Source: Desulfobacteraceae bacterium (lineage in GTDB: Bacteria > Desulfobacterota > Desulfobacteria > Desulfobacterales > Desulfobacteraceae). From it: a DNA stretch of 5,895 bases. Location: NCBI GenBank assembly GCA_024225895.1, contig JAAEMC010000350.1, positions 1 to 5,895 on the forward strand. The letters are read 5' to 3'. The notes beneath the pieces were generated by a model. The model had not been told where the DNA came from. It saw only the letters and a program-made list of their open reading frames with translations, and searched no databases. A program made the position numbers and the translations under genes. How positions within the stretch are numbered: the first letter of the stretch is position 1; each line of letters begins with the position of its first letter. This document shows positions 1-5,558 of this stretch, one piece after another.

Positions 1-41
1 ATATTTTTCATATTGATGAATATTATCATGGAATATCCGGG

Positions 42-101
42 CTAACCTGTTCTGCGTATATGTTATATTTTGTATATAACATTAGGTTTTTTAAAGGTTA
101 G
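42..101. repeat. Nested AT-rich inverted repeat
   Basis: An outer pair of perfect 7-bp arms, CTAACCT at 42-48 and AGGTTAG at 95-101, encloses an inner pair of perfect 9-bp arms, ATGTTATAT at 60-68 and ATATAACAT at 74-82, with a 5-nt loop. The inner hairpin is almost pure A/T. The two arm pairs share a common centre (about 71), so the segment could extrude as a cruciform or fold as an interrupted RNA hairpin. No gene is evident here. Function is unknown: it could be a protein-binding site, the remnant of a small mobile repeat, or an RNA 3' end structure for a gene lying left of the window. Confidence 0.5.
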
Positions 102-111
102 ACGAAAATAG

Positions 112-148
112 ATACAAAAAGGATACGGGTTGATGCCCGTTTTTGTAT
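112..148. terminator. Probable bidirectional intrinsic terminator
   Basis: The arms ATACAAAAA (112-120) and TTTTTGTAT (140-148) are perfectly complementary. Inside them is a GC core, CGGG (126-129) against CCCG (136-139). Read on the plus strand, the core is followed at once by a T-run. Read on the minus strand, a TTTTTG run follows the stem after four bases. It lies 23 bp beyond the stop codon of the minus-strand SYLF gene and so is well placed to end that transcript. It could equally stop a plus-strand transcript entering from the left. The A-tract/stem/T-tract symmetry is what is seen; termination is inferred. Confidence 0.6.
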
Positions 149-170
149 TTGGTCTTATTTCAATTATTCA

Positions 171-746
171 TTATTCCGGGGTGAAGCTGAATTTTTGACC
201 ACCCATAGATGCTTCATACATCAATCCCCCCTTGGTATAAACAAATACTGCAAATCCGTAAGTATAACTAGTATCAGCCTGGGCCGCAACATCCGGTGTT
301 ACGCTGGCACCGGCAGTCGCTCCATGGGTGCCGGCCGTGGCCTGGGCACCTAAAGTAACCACTACGGCTGACGCGGATGCATCAAATTCAAAAGAGCCGG
401 AAATAAATTTTTCATAGGCTTTTTTATCCCTGAAAAAGATAATTTCACTGAATGCCTGCCCTCCCAGTTGAAAACCGATACTAAATTTGACTAAAGTAGT
501 TGTTCCTTTATAGGTTCCCTTTTTGTACACTTTGCCTTCACCATATGCACCGCCTATAACAAAACCGCCTTTTCCGACAAAGGGAAATACTGCATAGCCG
601 TATGCATTTTTGAAAAAAGGCTGGACCGCCGGGGCTTTATTAAAAATTCGCATGGTTTCCAAATACTGGTCTGCGTAGGCAGTTGTTGAGAAAAGGGATA
701 CTATCACTGCAATTACAACAGCCAAAAACAGGTTCATTCTTATCAT
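171..746 (-). CDS. Exported SYLF/Ysc84-domain protein
   Basis: This 191-residue protein begins with a typical signal peptide: a short basic start (MIRMN), a hydrophobic core at about residues 5-20 and an AYA/DQ signal peptidase I site after Ala25, so the mature protein is probably periplasmic or envelope-associated. The rest looks like the SYLF (Ysc84, DUF500) family: a YGYAVFPFVGKGGFVIGG block at 49-66, GFQLGGQAFSEIIFF at 91-105, and a closing KFSFTPE. SYLF domains bind lipids in eukaryotes; the role of the bacterial secreted forms is poorly known. A Gly/Ala/Thr-rich stretch at about 132-158 links the halves. The ATG at 746 was chosen because AGAGGA lies 6 bases upstream and the signal peptide starts there. 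The longer open frame back to 848 would overlap fdhD and bury the signal peptide. It sits 28 bp downstream of fdhD and is probably read through from it. Confidence 0.85.
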   Translation of the reverse strand: MIRMNLFLAVVIAVIVSLFSTTAYADQYLETMRIFNKAPAVQPFFKNAYGYAVFPFVGKGGFVIGGAYGEGKVYKKGTYKGTTTLVKFSIGFQLGGQAFSEIIFFRDKKAYEKFISGSFEFDASASAVVVTLGAQATAGTHGATAGASVTPDVAAQADTSYTYGFAVFVYTKGGLMYEASMGGQKFSFTPE

Positions 747-774
747 TATTGTTCCTCTTAAATTATCCTTAATC

Positions 775-1584
775 TTAGTACAGGGGTTCTTCTTTAATTC
801 TTTCAGGGTGAGTGTAGACAGCGAAATTGGTTCTTCTGACAAATCCAACCACGGTTATCCCCATTTCTTTTGCAAGAAGTATGGTCTGATGCGTGGGTGC
901 TCCACGCGAGATGACCAATGGGATATTGCTGCGTCTGGCTTTATGCAATACTTCGGAAGATATTCTTCCGGTCAAAAGCAATAAAACCTTGGCACAATCT
1001 GTATGGTCTATGAGAAGTCTGCCAATTACTTTATCAACTGCATTGTGTCTGCCTATATCATCAATAAAGAAATCAGGTCTTTGTCCTTTAATACTGGCTG
1101 AGGCTGAATGAACTCCGCCAGTCTTGGTATGCAGTTCAGAGCATTTTCCAAGCCAGTGCATACAATCGATGATATCCTGAAACCCCACCTTTATGTTGCT
1201 TGTAACAGGATGTCTGGCGCTGAGTTCCACCATGTTGGTATACATTACGCCTTTGCCGCACCCGGAGGTGTACACCCTTTTGTCCAGAAAGGACGGATCT
1301 ATATCATTTTGGGTTGTGACATCAATACGCCATTTGGTTTCATCACAGGCATACTCAATGATGTCTCCTGGCGATTTAATGAGGCCTGATGTAAATAAAA
1401 ATCCGTATGTATATTCTTTAAGGTGTGATGGCGAACACATCATGGTAGCGATTTCCCTGTCATTCACCATAAAGGTGACAGGGACTTCAGCAGCCACTTC
1501 AATGTCTTCGGCAAGAGCTCTTCCTTTTTTTATTCGGGTGATGGAATAGGGGACCGCATCCCCAAATGGTAAATCACCGCTCAC
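775..1584 (-). CDS. fdhD: Formate dehydrogenase accessory sulfurtransferase FdhD
   Basis: FdhD passes sulfur from a cysteine desulfurase to the Mo/W-bis-PGD cofactor of formate dehydrogenase in the cytoplasm, which the enzyme needs for activity. Family blocks are clear in order: the active-site loop TSGCGKG with Cys109, ELHTKTGGVHS at about 151-161, DIGRHNAVDK at 176-185, GRISSEVLHKARR at 206-218, SRGAPT at 226-231, and GFVRRTNFAVYTHPERI near the C-terminus. Length (269 aa) is normal. The second cysteine of the CxxC motif known from E. coli FdhD is a glycine here. Start choice: GTG at 1584 is preceded by AAAAGGA at an 8-base spacing. The upstream GTG at 1602, which adds six residues, has no ribosome binding site and lies only 7 bases from a strong hairpin. 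No formate dehydrogenase structural gene is in the window. The SYLF gene follows after 28 bp. Confidence 0.93.
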   Translation of the reverse strand: MSGDLPFGDAVPYSITRIKKGRALAEDIEVAAEVPVTFMVNDREIATMMCSPSHLKEYTYGFLFTSGLIKSPGDIIEYACDETKWRIDVTTQNDIDPSFLDKRVYTSGCGKGVMYTNMVELSARHPVTSNIKVGFQDIIDCMHWLGKCSELHTKTGGVHSASASIKGQRPDFFIDDIGRHNAVDKVIGRLLIDHTDCAKVLLLLTGRISSEVLHKARRSNIPLVISRGAPTHQTILLAKEMGITVVGFVRRTNFAVYTHPERIKEEPLY

Positions 1585-1609
1585 TTTTAATATCCTTTTC
1601 ACTGACAGC

Positions 1610-1650
1610 AGAAACCGGAAAAATGGACAATCAAAATTTTTCCGGTTTCT
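1610..1650. terminator. Strong hairpin between rubrerythrin and fdhD
   Basis: Perfect 15-bp arms, 1610-1624 (AGAAACCGGAAAAAT) and 1636-1650 (ATTTTTCCGGTTTCT), enclose an 11-nt loop. It begins 9 bp beyond the rubrerythrin stop codon, the usual place for a terminator. The T-rich tail (CTTTTGTTCTTTT) lies on the plus-strand side. On the minus strand, the direction of both flanking genes, only the U-run inside the 3' arm is available. It may therefore be a weak terminator, an attenuating read-through point into fdhD, or an mRNA 3'-end stabiliser. Confidence 0.6.
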
Positions 1651-1659
1651 TTTGTTCTT

Positions 1660-2235
1660 TTAAAAGTTTTCTTTCAGAAGTTCAAAATGGGCTTGCGTGT
1701 GGGCGCAGGCCGGGCAGATTTCCGGTGCTGCGTCCCCTTTTTGAACATAGCCGCAGTTTCGGCATGTCCAGGTGGCGGGCCCATCCTTTTTAAATACTTT
1801 ACCAGCCTTAATGTTTGCGTCCAGGGCATTGTATTGCTTTTCGTGAAGCATTTCCGCTACGGCAATACTTTTGAAAACCGTGGCTATTTCGCTAAAACCT
1901 TCTTGTTCGGCGGTTTTTGCAAAAGAAGGATACATCTTAGAATATTCATAAAGTTCACCGACTGCAGCCTCTGCCAGGTTTTCAGCTGTGGACCCGATCG
2001 CCACAGCAGGAAATGCACCAACGGTTTCCTCTGTCTTGCATTCTAAGAATGTAAACAATCGTTTGGCATGTGCTTTTTCCTGGTTGGCAGTTTTTTGAAA
2101 AATGGCTTGGATTTGAACATACCCTTCTTTTTTTGCCTGGGAAGCAAAATACGTATACCTGTTTCTTGCCTGTGATTCACCTGCAAAAGCGGTAAGTAGA
2201 TTTTTTTCTGTTTGCGTTCCTTTAAGGCTGACCAT
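1660..2235 (-). CDS. rbr: Rubrerythrin
   Basis: Rubrerythrin is a cytoplasmic peroxidase of anaerobes that reduces hydrogen peroxide to water using electrons from rubredoxin. The 191-residue protein has both expected domains. Residues 1 to about 145 form the ferritin-like diiron bundle, with ligand candidates Glu20, Glu53 and His56 (NQEKAH), Glu94 and Glu97 (GELYEY), Glu128 and His131 (AEMLH). Residues about 155-191 form a rubredoxin-like Fe(Cys)4 tail with Cys158/Cys161 (CRNC) and Cys174/Cys177 (CPAC), ending AHFELLKENF. This matches the classic Desulfovibrio-type layout and length, and all metal ligands appear intact. ATG 2235 was chosen because AAAGGA stands 9 bases upstream; the open frame continues 26 codons further without family similarity. 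It is probably monocistronic or leaky into fdhD, given the hairpin after its stop. It is divergent from the stress-protein gene. Confidence 0.96.
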   Translation of the reverse strand: MVSLKGTQTEKNLLTAFAGESQARNRYTYFASQAKKEGYVQIQAIFQKTANQEKAHAKRLFTFLECKTEETVGAFPAVAIGSTAENLAEAAVGELYEYSKMYPSFAKTAEQEGFSEIATVFKSIAVAEMLHEKQYNALDANIKAGKVFKKDGPATWTCRNCGYVQKGDAAPEICPACAHTQAHFELLKENF

Positions 2236-2327
2236 GATTAAGTTTCCTTTATTTTTGTCAGATTGTTTCTTAGAACATTGCAGGCATAGTTTTATAATAA
2301 TCGGCAATCGCATACAAGGGGAAATAA

Positions 2328-2355
2328 ATAATAAATCGTAACAATTTGTAGTAAA
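2328..2355 (-). promoter_or_regulatory. Candidate sigma-70-type promoter of rbr
   Basis: Read on the minus strand, TTTACT (2350-2355) and TATTAT (2328-2333) are separated by 16 bases. They match the -35 consensus at four of six positions and the -10 consensus at five of six. It would give a leader of roughly 85 nt before the rbr start. The region is AT-rich, so chance matches are likely and no transcript start is known. Confidence 0.3.
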
Positions 2356-2443
2356 AAGTTAAAATCTGTGGATACGAAATGGTTTAATCAATACTATTAT
2401 ATTATGGATTTCCGGTTGACCCTGAATTTCAATTCTTTTTTTG

Positions 2444-2473
2444 TTTAAAGAAACAGGGCTTTTCTGTTACAAT
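2444..2473 (+). promoter_or_regulatory. Candidate promoter of the stress-protein gene
   Basis: TTTAAA (2444-2449) and TACAAT (2468-2473) are separated by 18 bases. The -10 matches five of six consensus bases and the -35 four of six. The spacer contains the inverted repeat AACAG/CTGTT (2452-2456 and 2464-2468), which could be an operator. The implied leader is over 200 nt, which is long, so another promoter nearer the gene may be the real one. Confidence 0.2.
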
Positions 2474-2697
2474 AAGTAAAGAATCACCTATATGACGCGG
2501 TATCTTTTTTTCTAAAGCACTGTAAAGATGCCAATCGGGTAATACTTCAGTATTCGGCTCATTGAATCCTCGAAATCAAATTCAACTTAAGATTCATAAA
2601 TAAGCAGTTCATTAGAATTTTTCTTTTAACCTTAATTTAATGTTTTAAAGCGCAGAGTTGAGAAGCAATTTTAAAAATCATTAAAAGGAGGGATATT

Positions 2698-3120
2698 ATG
2701 AGAATAAAAAAAATTCTTGTTCCGGTAGATGGATCAGACCATTCAATGAAAGCTGCAGAATATGCCATTGATTTTGTTAAACTAAACCAGAGTGAACTTT
2801 TACTGCTTCACTGCCACAAACCCTTTCCCCATTACCTTGGAGAACCTAACCTGCAGCATGCAGTGGATGCCATTTTAAGAAAAGCTAATCAACTGGTTGA
2901 GCCTTTTGTTAAGCTGTATAAAGAAAACAATATTGAACCCCGGGTTATTCTCTTGGAAGAACCTGCCGGAAAGGTAATTGCAAAAGCGGCAAAAAATAAT
3001 GAGGTGGATATGATCATTATGGGTTCTCGAGGACTGTCGGATCTGGGCGGGCTTATCCTTGGCAGCCGGGCCCACAAGGTACTTCAACTGGCCCATTGCC
3101 CTGTGTTGATTTATAGATAA
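2698..3120 (+). CDS. Universal stress protein, UspA family, ATP-binding type
   Basis: This single-domain Usp protein has 140 residues, the usual size. The N-terminal strand and loop ILVPVDGSDHS place Asp11 where Usp proteins contact the adenine nucleotide. The C-terminal part carries the full nucleotide-binding signature G-2x-G-9x-G-S: Gly109, Gly112 and Gly122-Ser123, in MGSRGLSDLGGLILGS, followed by the final strand HCPVLIYR. The complete motif puts it in the ATP-binding (MJ0577-like) subgroup rather than the UspA subgroup, which lacks ATP binding. Such proteins act as cytoplasmic dimers in stress and energy-limitation responses, but a specific partner cannot be read from sequence. The start is secure: AAAGGAGG stands 7 bases before ATG. 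It is the only plus-strand gene here, divergent from rubrerythrin and convergent with pyrE. No terminator hairpin is visible after its stop. Confidence 0.95.
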   Translation: MRIKKILVPVDGSDHSMKAAEYAIDFVKLNQSELLLLHCHKPFPHYLGEPNLQHAVDAILRKANQLVEPFVKLYKENNIEPRVILLEEPAGKVIAKAAKNNEVDMIIMGSRGLSDLGGLILGSRAHKVLQLAHCPVLIYR

Positions 3121-3127
3121 TCCGGTT

Positions 3128-3805
3128 TTATTCTGTCTGACTGGAACCGTATTCCTTAAGATAGGCATCGATTTTTGAGATCATATAATCATCTAAAAAC
3201 ACTTTGCCGTTGATTTCTTTGTTGTGAAGATATTCTTTTATTTCGGTGATGGTAACAATGGAAAATATGGGAATCTCCAAAATCTCTTCCACTTCCTTTA
3301 AGGCGTTTTTATTGGTTTTTCCTTTTTCCTGGCGGTTGACAGAGATAACAATACCTTTGACTTTGGGGTTGTCACAAGCCTTTAAAATGTCAAGGGATTC
3401 CCGGATGGCTTTGCCCGAGGTGATCACATCATCCACAAGGATGAGGGTTGATTGGGAAGTTAAGGGCATTCCCACCACAAGACTTTTATCCCCGTAGGTC
3501 TTGGCTTCTTTACGGTTAAAGACATAGCCTTTATCCATACCCATTTCAAAAAGTGCTTCTGAAGTGGAGATACACAGGGGGATGCCTTTGTATGCAGGGC
3601 CGTAGATTCCGTCAAAATCGCTATCAAAATGCTCCTTTACCGCCTTTGCATAATAGGAGCCAAGGCGTTTGATTTTCATACCAGTGTCAAACATGCCCGT
3701 ATTGATAAAATAGGGGGCTATCCTGCCGCTTTTTAATTTGAATTCGCCAAACCGTAAAGCATCACATTCCACCAGAAATTCTATAAATTCTTCTTTATAT
3801 GTCAT
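3128..3805 (-). CDS. pyrE: Orotate phosphoribosyltransferase
   Basis: PyrE joins orotate to PRPP, giving orotidine 5'-monophosphate and pyrophosphate, the fifth step of UMP synthesis, in the cytoplasm. The 225-residue protein carries the family blocks in order: LKSGRIAPYF at 24-33, YGPAYKGIPL at 68-77, FNRKEAKTYG at 96-105 (the mobile catalytic loop lysines) and the PRPP-binding motif ILVDDVITSGKA at 122-133. It resembles the E. coli-type enzyme and is slightly longer, with a lysine/glutamate-rich C-terminus. ATG 3805 is preceded by AAAGGA at a 6-base spacing. An upstream ATG at 3823 lacks a ribosome binding site. It is the last gene of the pyrD-pyrK-pyrE run, 28 bp after pyrK, and its stop lies 7 bp from that of the convergent stress-protein gene. 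Confidence 0.96.
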   Translation of the reverse strand: MTYKEEFIEFLVECDALRFGEFKLKSGRIAPYFINTGMFDTGMKIKRLGSYYAKAVKEHFDSDFDGIYGPAYKGIPLCISTSEALFEMGMDKGYVFNRKEAKTYGDKSLVVGMPLTSQSTLILVDDVITSGKAIRESLDILKACDNPKVKGIVISVNRQEKGKTNKNALKEVEEILEIPIFSIVTITEIKEYLHNKEINGKVFLDDYMISKIDAYLKEYGSSQTE

Positions 3806-3833
3806 TGCCCATCCTTTGCTCATATCGGGTTTA

Positions 3834-4646
3834 TCATTTACAACGCCATGAAAAATAATCCGGCAGATCAACTGCTTTTCCTGATTTCAACAGAGCTTTT
3901 GTATTAAAATCTTTCATATTCCGCAAGGTTTGTGATTCAAAAACAGGTCCGTCCTTGCAAACGATCTCTTTACCGCAGACACAGGCACCGCAGACGCCAA
4001 ATCCGCATCGCATGTATCGTTCAAGGGAAACCTGGCAGGGAATCTTCGATGCTTCACAGATCTCAAAGACCTTGTGCATCATGATTTCAGGACCGCAGGT
4101 ATAGACTATATCAATATTTTTTTTAGAAGATATGGATGCTTTTAAAAGATCTGTCACAAACCCCTTATGCCCAAAGCTGCCGTCATCTGTGCAGTATTGG
4201 GGCTCAAATTTGAAGCGGTCCGGAAAAAGAATGAATTCCTTTGTTCTGGCCCCCTGGATAAAGATGGTTTCCTGGTCAAGGGTTTCCACCAGGGGCGCCA
4301 ATGGCGCCATACCACAACCTCCGGCCACTACTGCCACTCTTTTGTTCTGATGGATGGTGAACCCATTTCCAAAAGGGCCCCTGATGCCCACTATTTCCCC
4401 TTTGTCCAGGGTAATTGCTTTTTTTGAAAAAAGTCCTTTGGCTTCAATGGTGATGGCAAAGCCGTCTTGATCGTGAAAAGAGATTGTATAGGGTTTTTCA
4501 TCGAACCCCGGAATCCAGACCATGACAAATTGTCCCGGGATAAAAGGCAGGGGATATTTGAAAAAAAGGGTGGCAAATTCCTTGCTTTCCATTATTTTTT
4601 TTTCAACCCTCAGCATGAGAGGTTTTTGCTGTGATTTTATCTCCAT
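3834..4646 (-). CDS. pyrK: Dihydroorotate dehydrogenase B electron-transfer subunit PyrK
   Basis: PyrK carries FAD and a [2Fe-2S] cluster and moves electrons from the FMN of PyrD to NAD+. In this 270-residue protein, residues about 8-100 form the ferredoxin-reductase-like FAD domain, with KPYTIS at 51-56 in the flavin-binding position and GPFGNGF at 90-96. Residues about 103-200 form the NAD domain, with VAGGCGMAPLAPL at 107-119 and YTCGPEIMM at 182-190. The cluster cysteines are Cys214, Cys219, Cys222 and Cys230 in RYMRCGFGVCGACVCGKEIVCKDGPVF-type context, followed by the conserved DGPVF. The last cysteine spacing (seven residues) is shorter than in the Lactococcus enzyme. ATG 4646 lies 6 bp after the pyrD stop, and the GAGGG ribosome binding site overlaps that stop, suggesting translational coupling and matched subunit amounts. 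Confidence 0.95.
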   Translation of the reverse strand: MEIKSQQKPLMLRVEKKIMESKEFATLFFKYPLPFIPGQFVMVWIPGFDEKPYTISFHDQDGFAITIEAKGLFSKKAITLDKGEIVGIRGPFGNGFTIHQNKRVAVVAGGCGMAPLAPLVETLDQETIFIQGARTKEFILFPDRFKFEPQYCTDDGSFGHKGFVTDLLKASISSKKNIDIVYTCGPEIMMHKVFEICEASKIPCQVSLERYMRCGFGVCGACVCGKEIVCKDGPVFESQTLRNMKDFNTKALLKSGKAVDLPDYFSWRCK

Positions 4647-4652
4647 AATCCC

Positions 4653-5558
4653 TCAATTTTGTTGGTGGGCTGCACCATGGATTTCTTTAAAAGAAGTGTT
4701 GTGGCTTAAAAGCCATTCATCCATTTCCCTGGCCACTTTTTCAAAGACATTAATGCCCCGGTACCGCACGGCGCTGCCAATACCTACCAGGGAGGCACCG
4801 GCCATGATCATTTCAATGGCATCTTCGCCGGTGCTGATGCCGCCAAGTCCTATAATGGGAATGGTGACAGCCTTATAAATATCAAAGACACAACGGACAG
4901 CAACTGGTTTTATCATGGGGCCTGAAAGTCCGCCTTTTTGAAAGGCAAGAATAGGCATTTGGGCTTCAATATCAATAACCATGCCCGGTCCCACAGTATT
5001 AATGGCACAGATGGCGTCAGCTCCGGCATCTTGGCAAGCCTTTGCAATATCACCTATGTCAATAGCCTGGGGGGTGAGTTTGGCAATCAGGGGGACATCA
5101 ATGACCTTTTTGACGGCCGATACCACATCATGGGCAGACTGCCTGTTGACGCCGAACAACATGCCGTGTTTTTCAGAATTAGGACAGGAAATATTAATTT
5201 CTATAAAATCCGGGCCTTTGGCAGAGACAAACTTGGCCACCCGTTGGAATTCCTCTACGGAACCACCGTAAATACTTGCGTTTACGGGAAAATTTCTTGA
5301 TTCAAGCTCTGCCCATTCCTCCTCCATATCCTGGTACCCGGGACTGGGCAGTCCCACGGCATTTATCATGCCGCAGCCCAGATCGATGACTGTCGGGTTT
5401 TTATGGCCGTCCCGTGGTTCAGGGCCGATGGATTTCATGGTAACAAGACCGCATCCTTGTTCATGGACCCGCTCCAGGATATCCTTGGAGTTGCCCAGGA
5501 TACCCGATGCCAGTACAGTCCTGTTTTTTAATTGTTTTCCAATGAATGGAACCGTCAT
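4653..5558 (-). CDS. pyrD: Dihydroorotate dehydrogenase, class 1B catalytic subunit
   Basis: PyrD (PyrDB) oxidises dihydroorotate to orotate on FMN, and adjacent PyrK passes the electrons to NAD+; the pair forms a cytoplasmic heterotetramer in known relatives. The 301-residue barrel shows MKSIGPEPRDGHKNP from 41, NAVGLPSPG at 66-74, the active-site loop INISCPN at 121-127 with Cys125 as catalytic base (class 1; class 2 uses serine), IAKLTP at 158-163, NTVGPGMVID at 187-196 and the FMN-phosphate segment GLGGISTGEDA at 237-247 with GIGSA at 259-263. No N-terminal membrane extension of the class 2 type is present. ATG 5558 starts the conserved region. Its ribosome binding site is poor (only GGA, nine bases upstream), in contrast to the rest of the window. 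It is first in the pyrD-pyrK-pyrE operon. Confidence 0.96.
   Translation of the reverse strand: MTVPFIGKQLKNRTVLASGILGNSKDILERVHEQGCGLVTMKSIGPEPRDGHKNPTVIDLGCGMINAVGLPSPGYQDMEEEWAELESRNFPVNASIYGGSVEEFQRVAKFVSAKGPDFIEINISCPNSEKHGMLFGVNRQSAHDVVSAVKKVIDVPLIAKLTPQAIDIGDIAKACQDAGADAICAINTVGPGMVIDIEAQMPILAFQKGGLSGPMIKPVAVRCVFDIYKAVTIPIIGLGGISTGEDAIEMIMAGASLVGIGSAVRYRGINVFEKVAREMDEWLLSHNTSFKEIHGAAHQQN

Larger units (their letters stand above)
2236..2697. other. AT-rich divergent intergenic region, no gene
   Basis: This 462-bp spacer separates the divergent rubrerythrin and universal stress protein genes. I see no open frame with a ribosome binding site; ATGs at 2492 and 2528 close after seven and four codons. 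It contains candidate promoters for both genes and a PerR-like half site TTATAAT at 2292-2298. It also has a 14-bp palindrome AATACT-tc-AGTATT at 2541-2554 and a small repeat AACAG/CTGTT at 2452-2468. The length and the low complexity suggest a regulatory region, perhaps with long untranslated leaders. Confidence 0.6.

Noticed and set aside
3..101. Plus-strand frame open from the left edge to TAG at 99-101, followed by a terminator-like hairpin
   Set aside because: Only 32 codons are visible, which is easily due to chance in AT-rich DNA, the peptide is not recognisable, and the nested inverted repeat lies within it. More sequence to the left would settle it.
747..848. N-terminal extension of the SYLF gene to 848
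   Set aside because: It would overlap fdhD by 74 bp and place the signal peptide internally; the ATG at 746 has a proper ribosome binding site.
893..1549. Plus-strand open frames opposite fdhD
   Set aside because: They lie wholly antisense to a clearly conserved gene and show no family motifs or ribosome binding sites; treated as shadows.
4938..5300. 120-codon plus-strand frame opposite pyrD
   Set aside because: Antisense to the conserved PyrD barrel, with no recognisable motif; a shadow.
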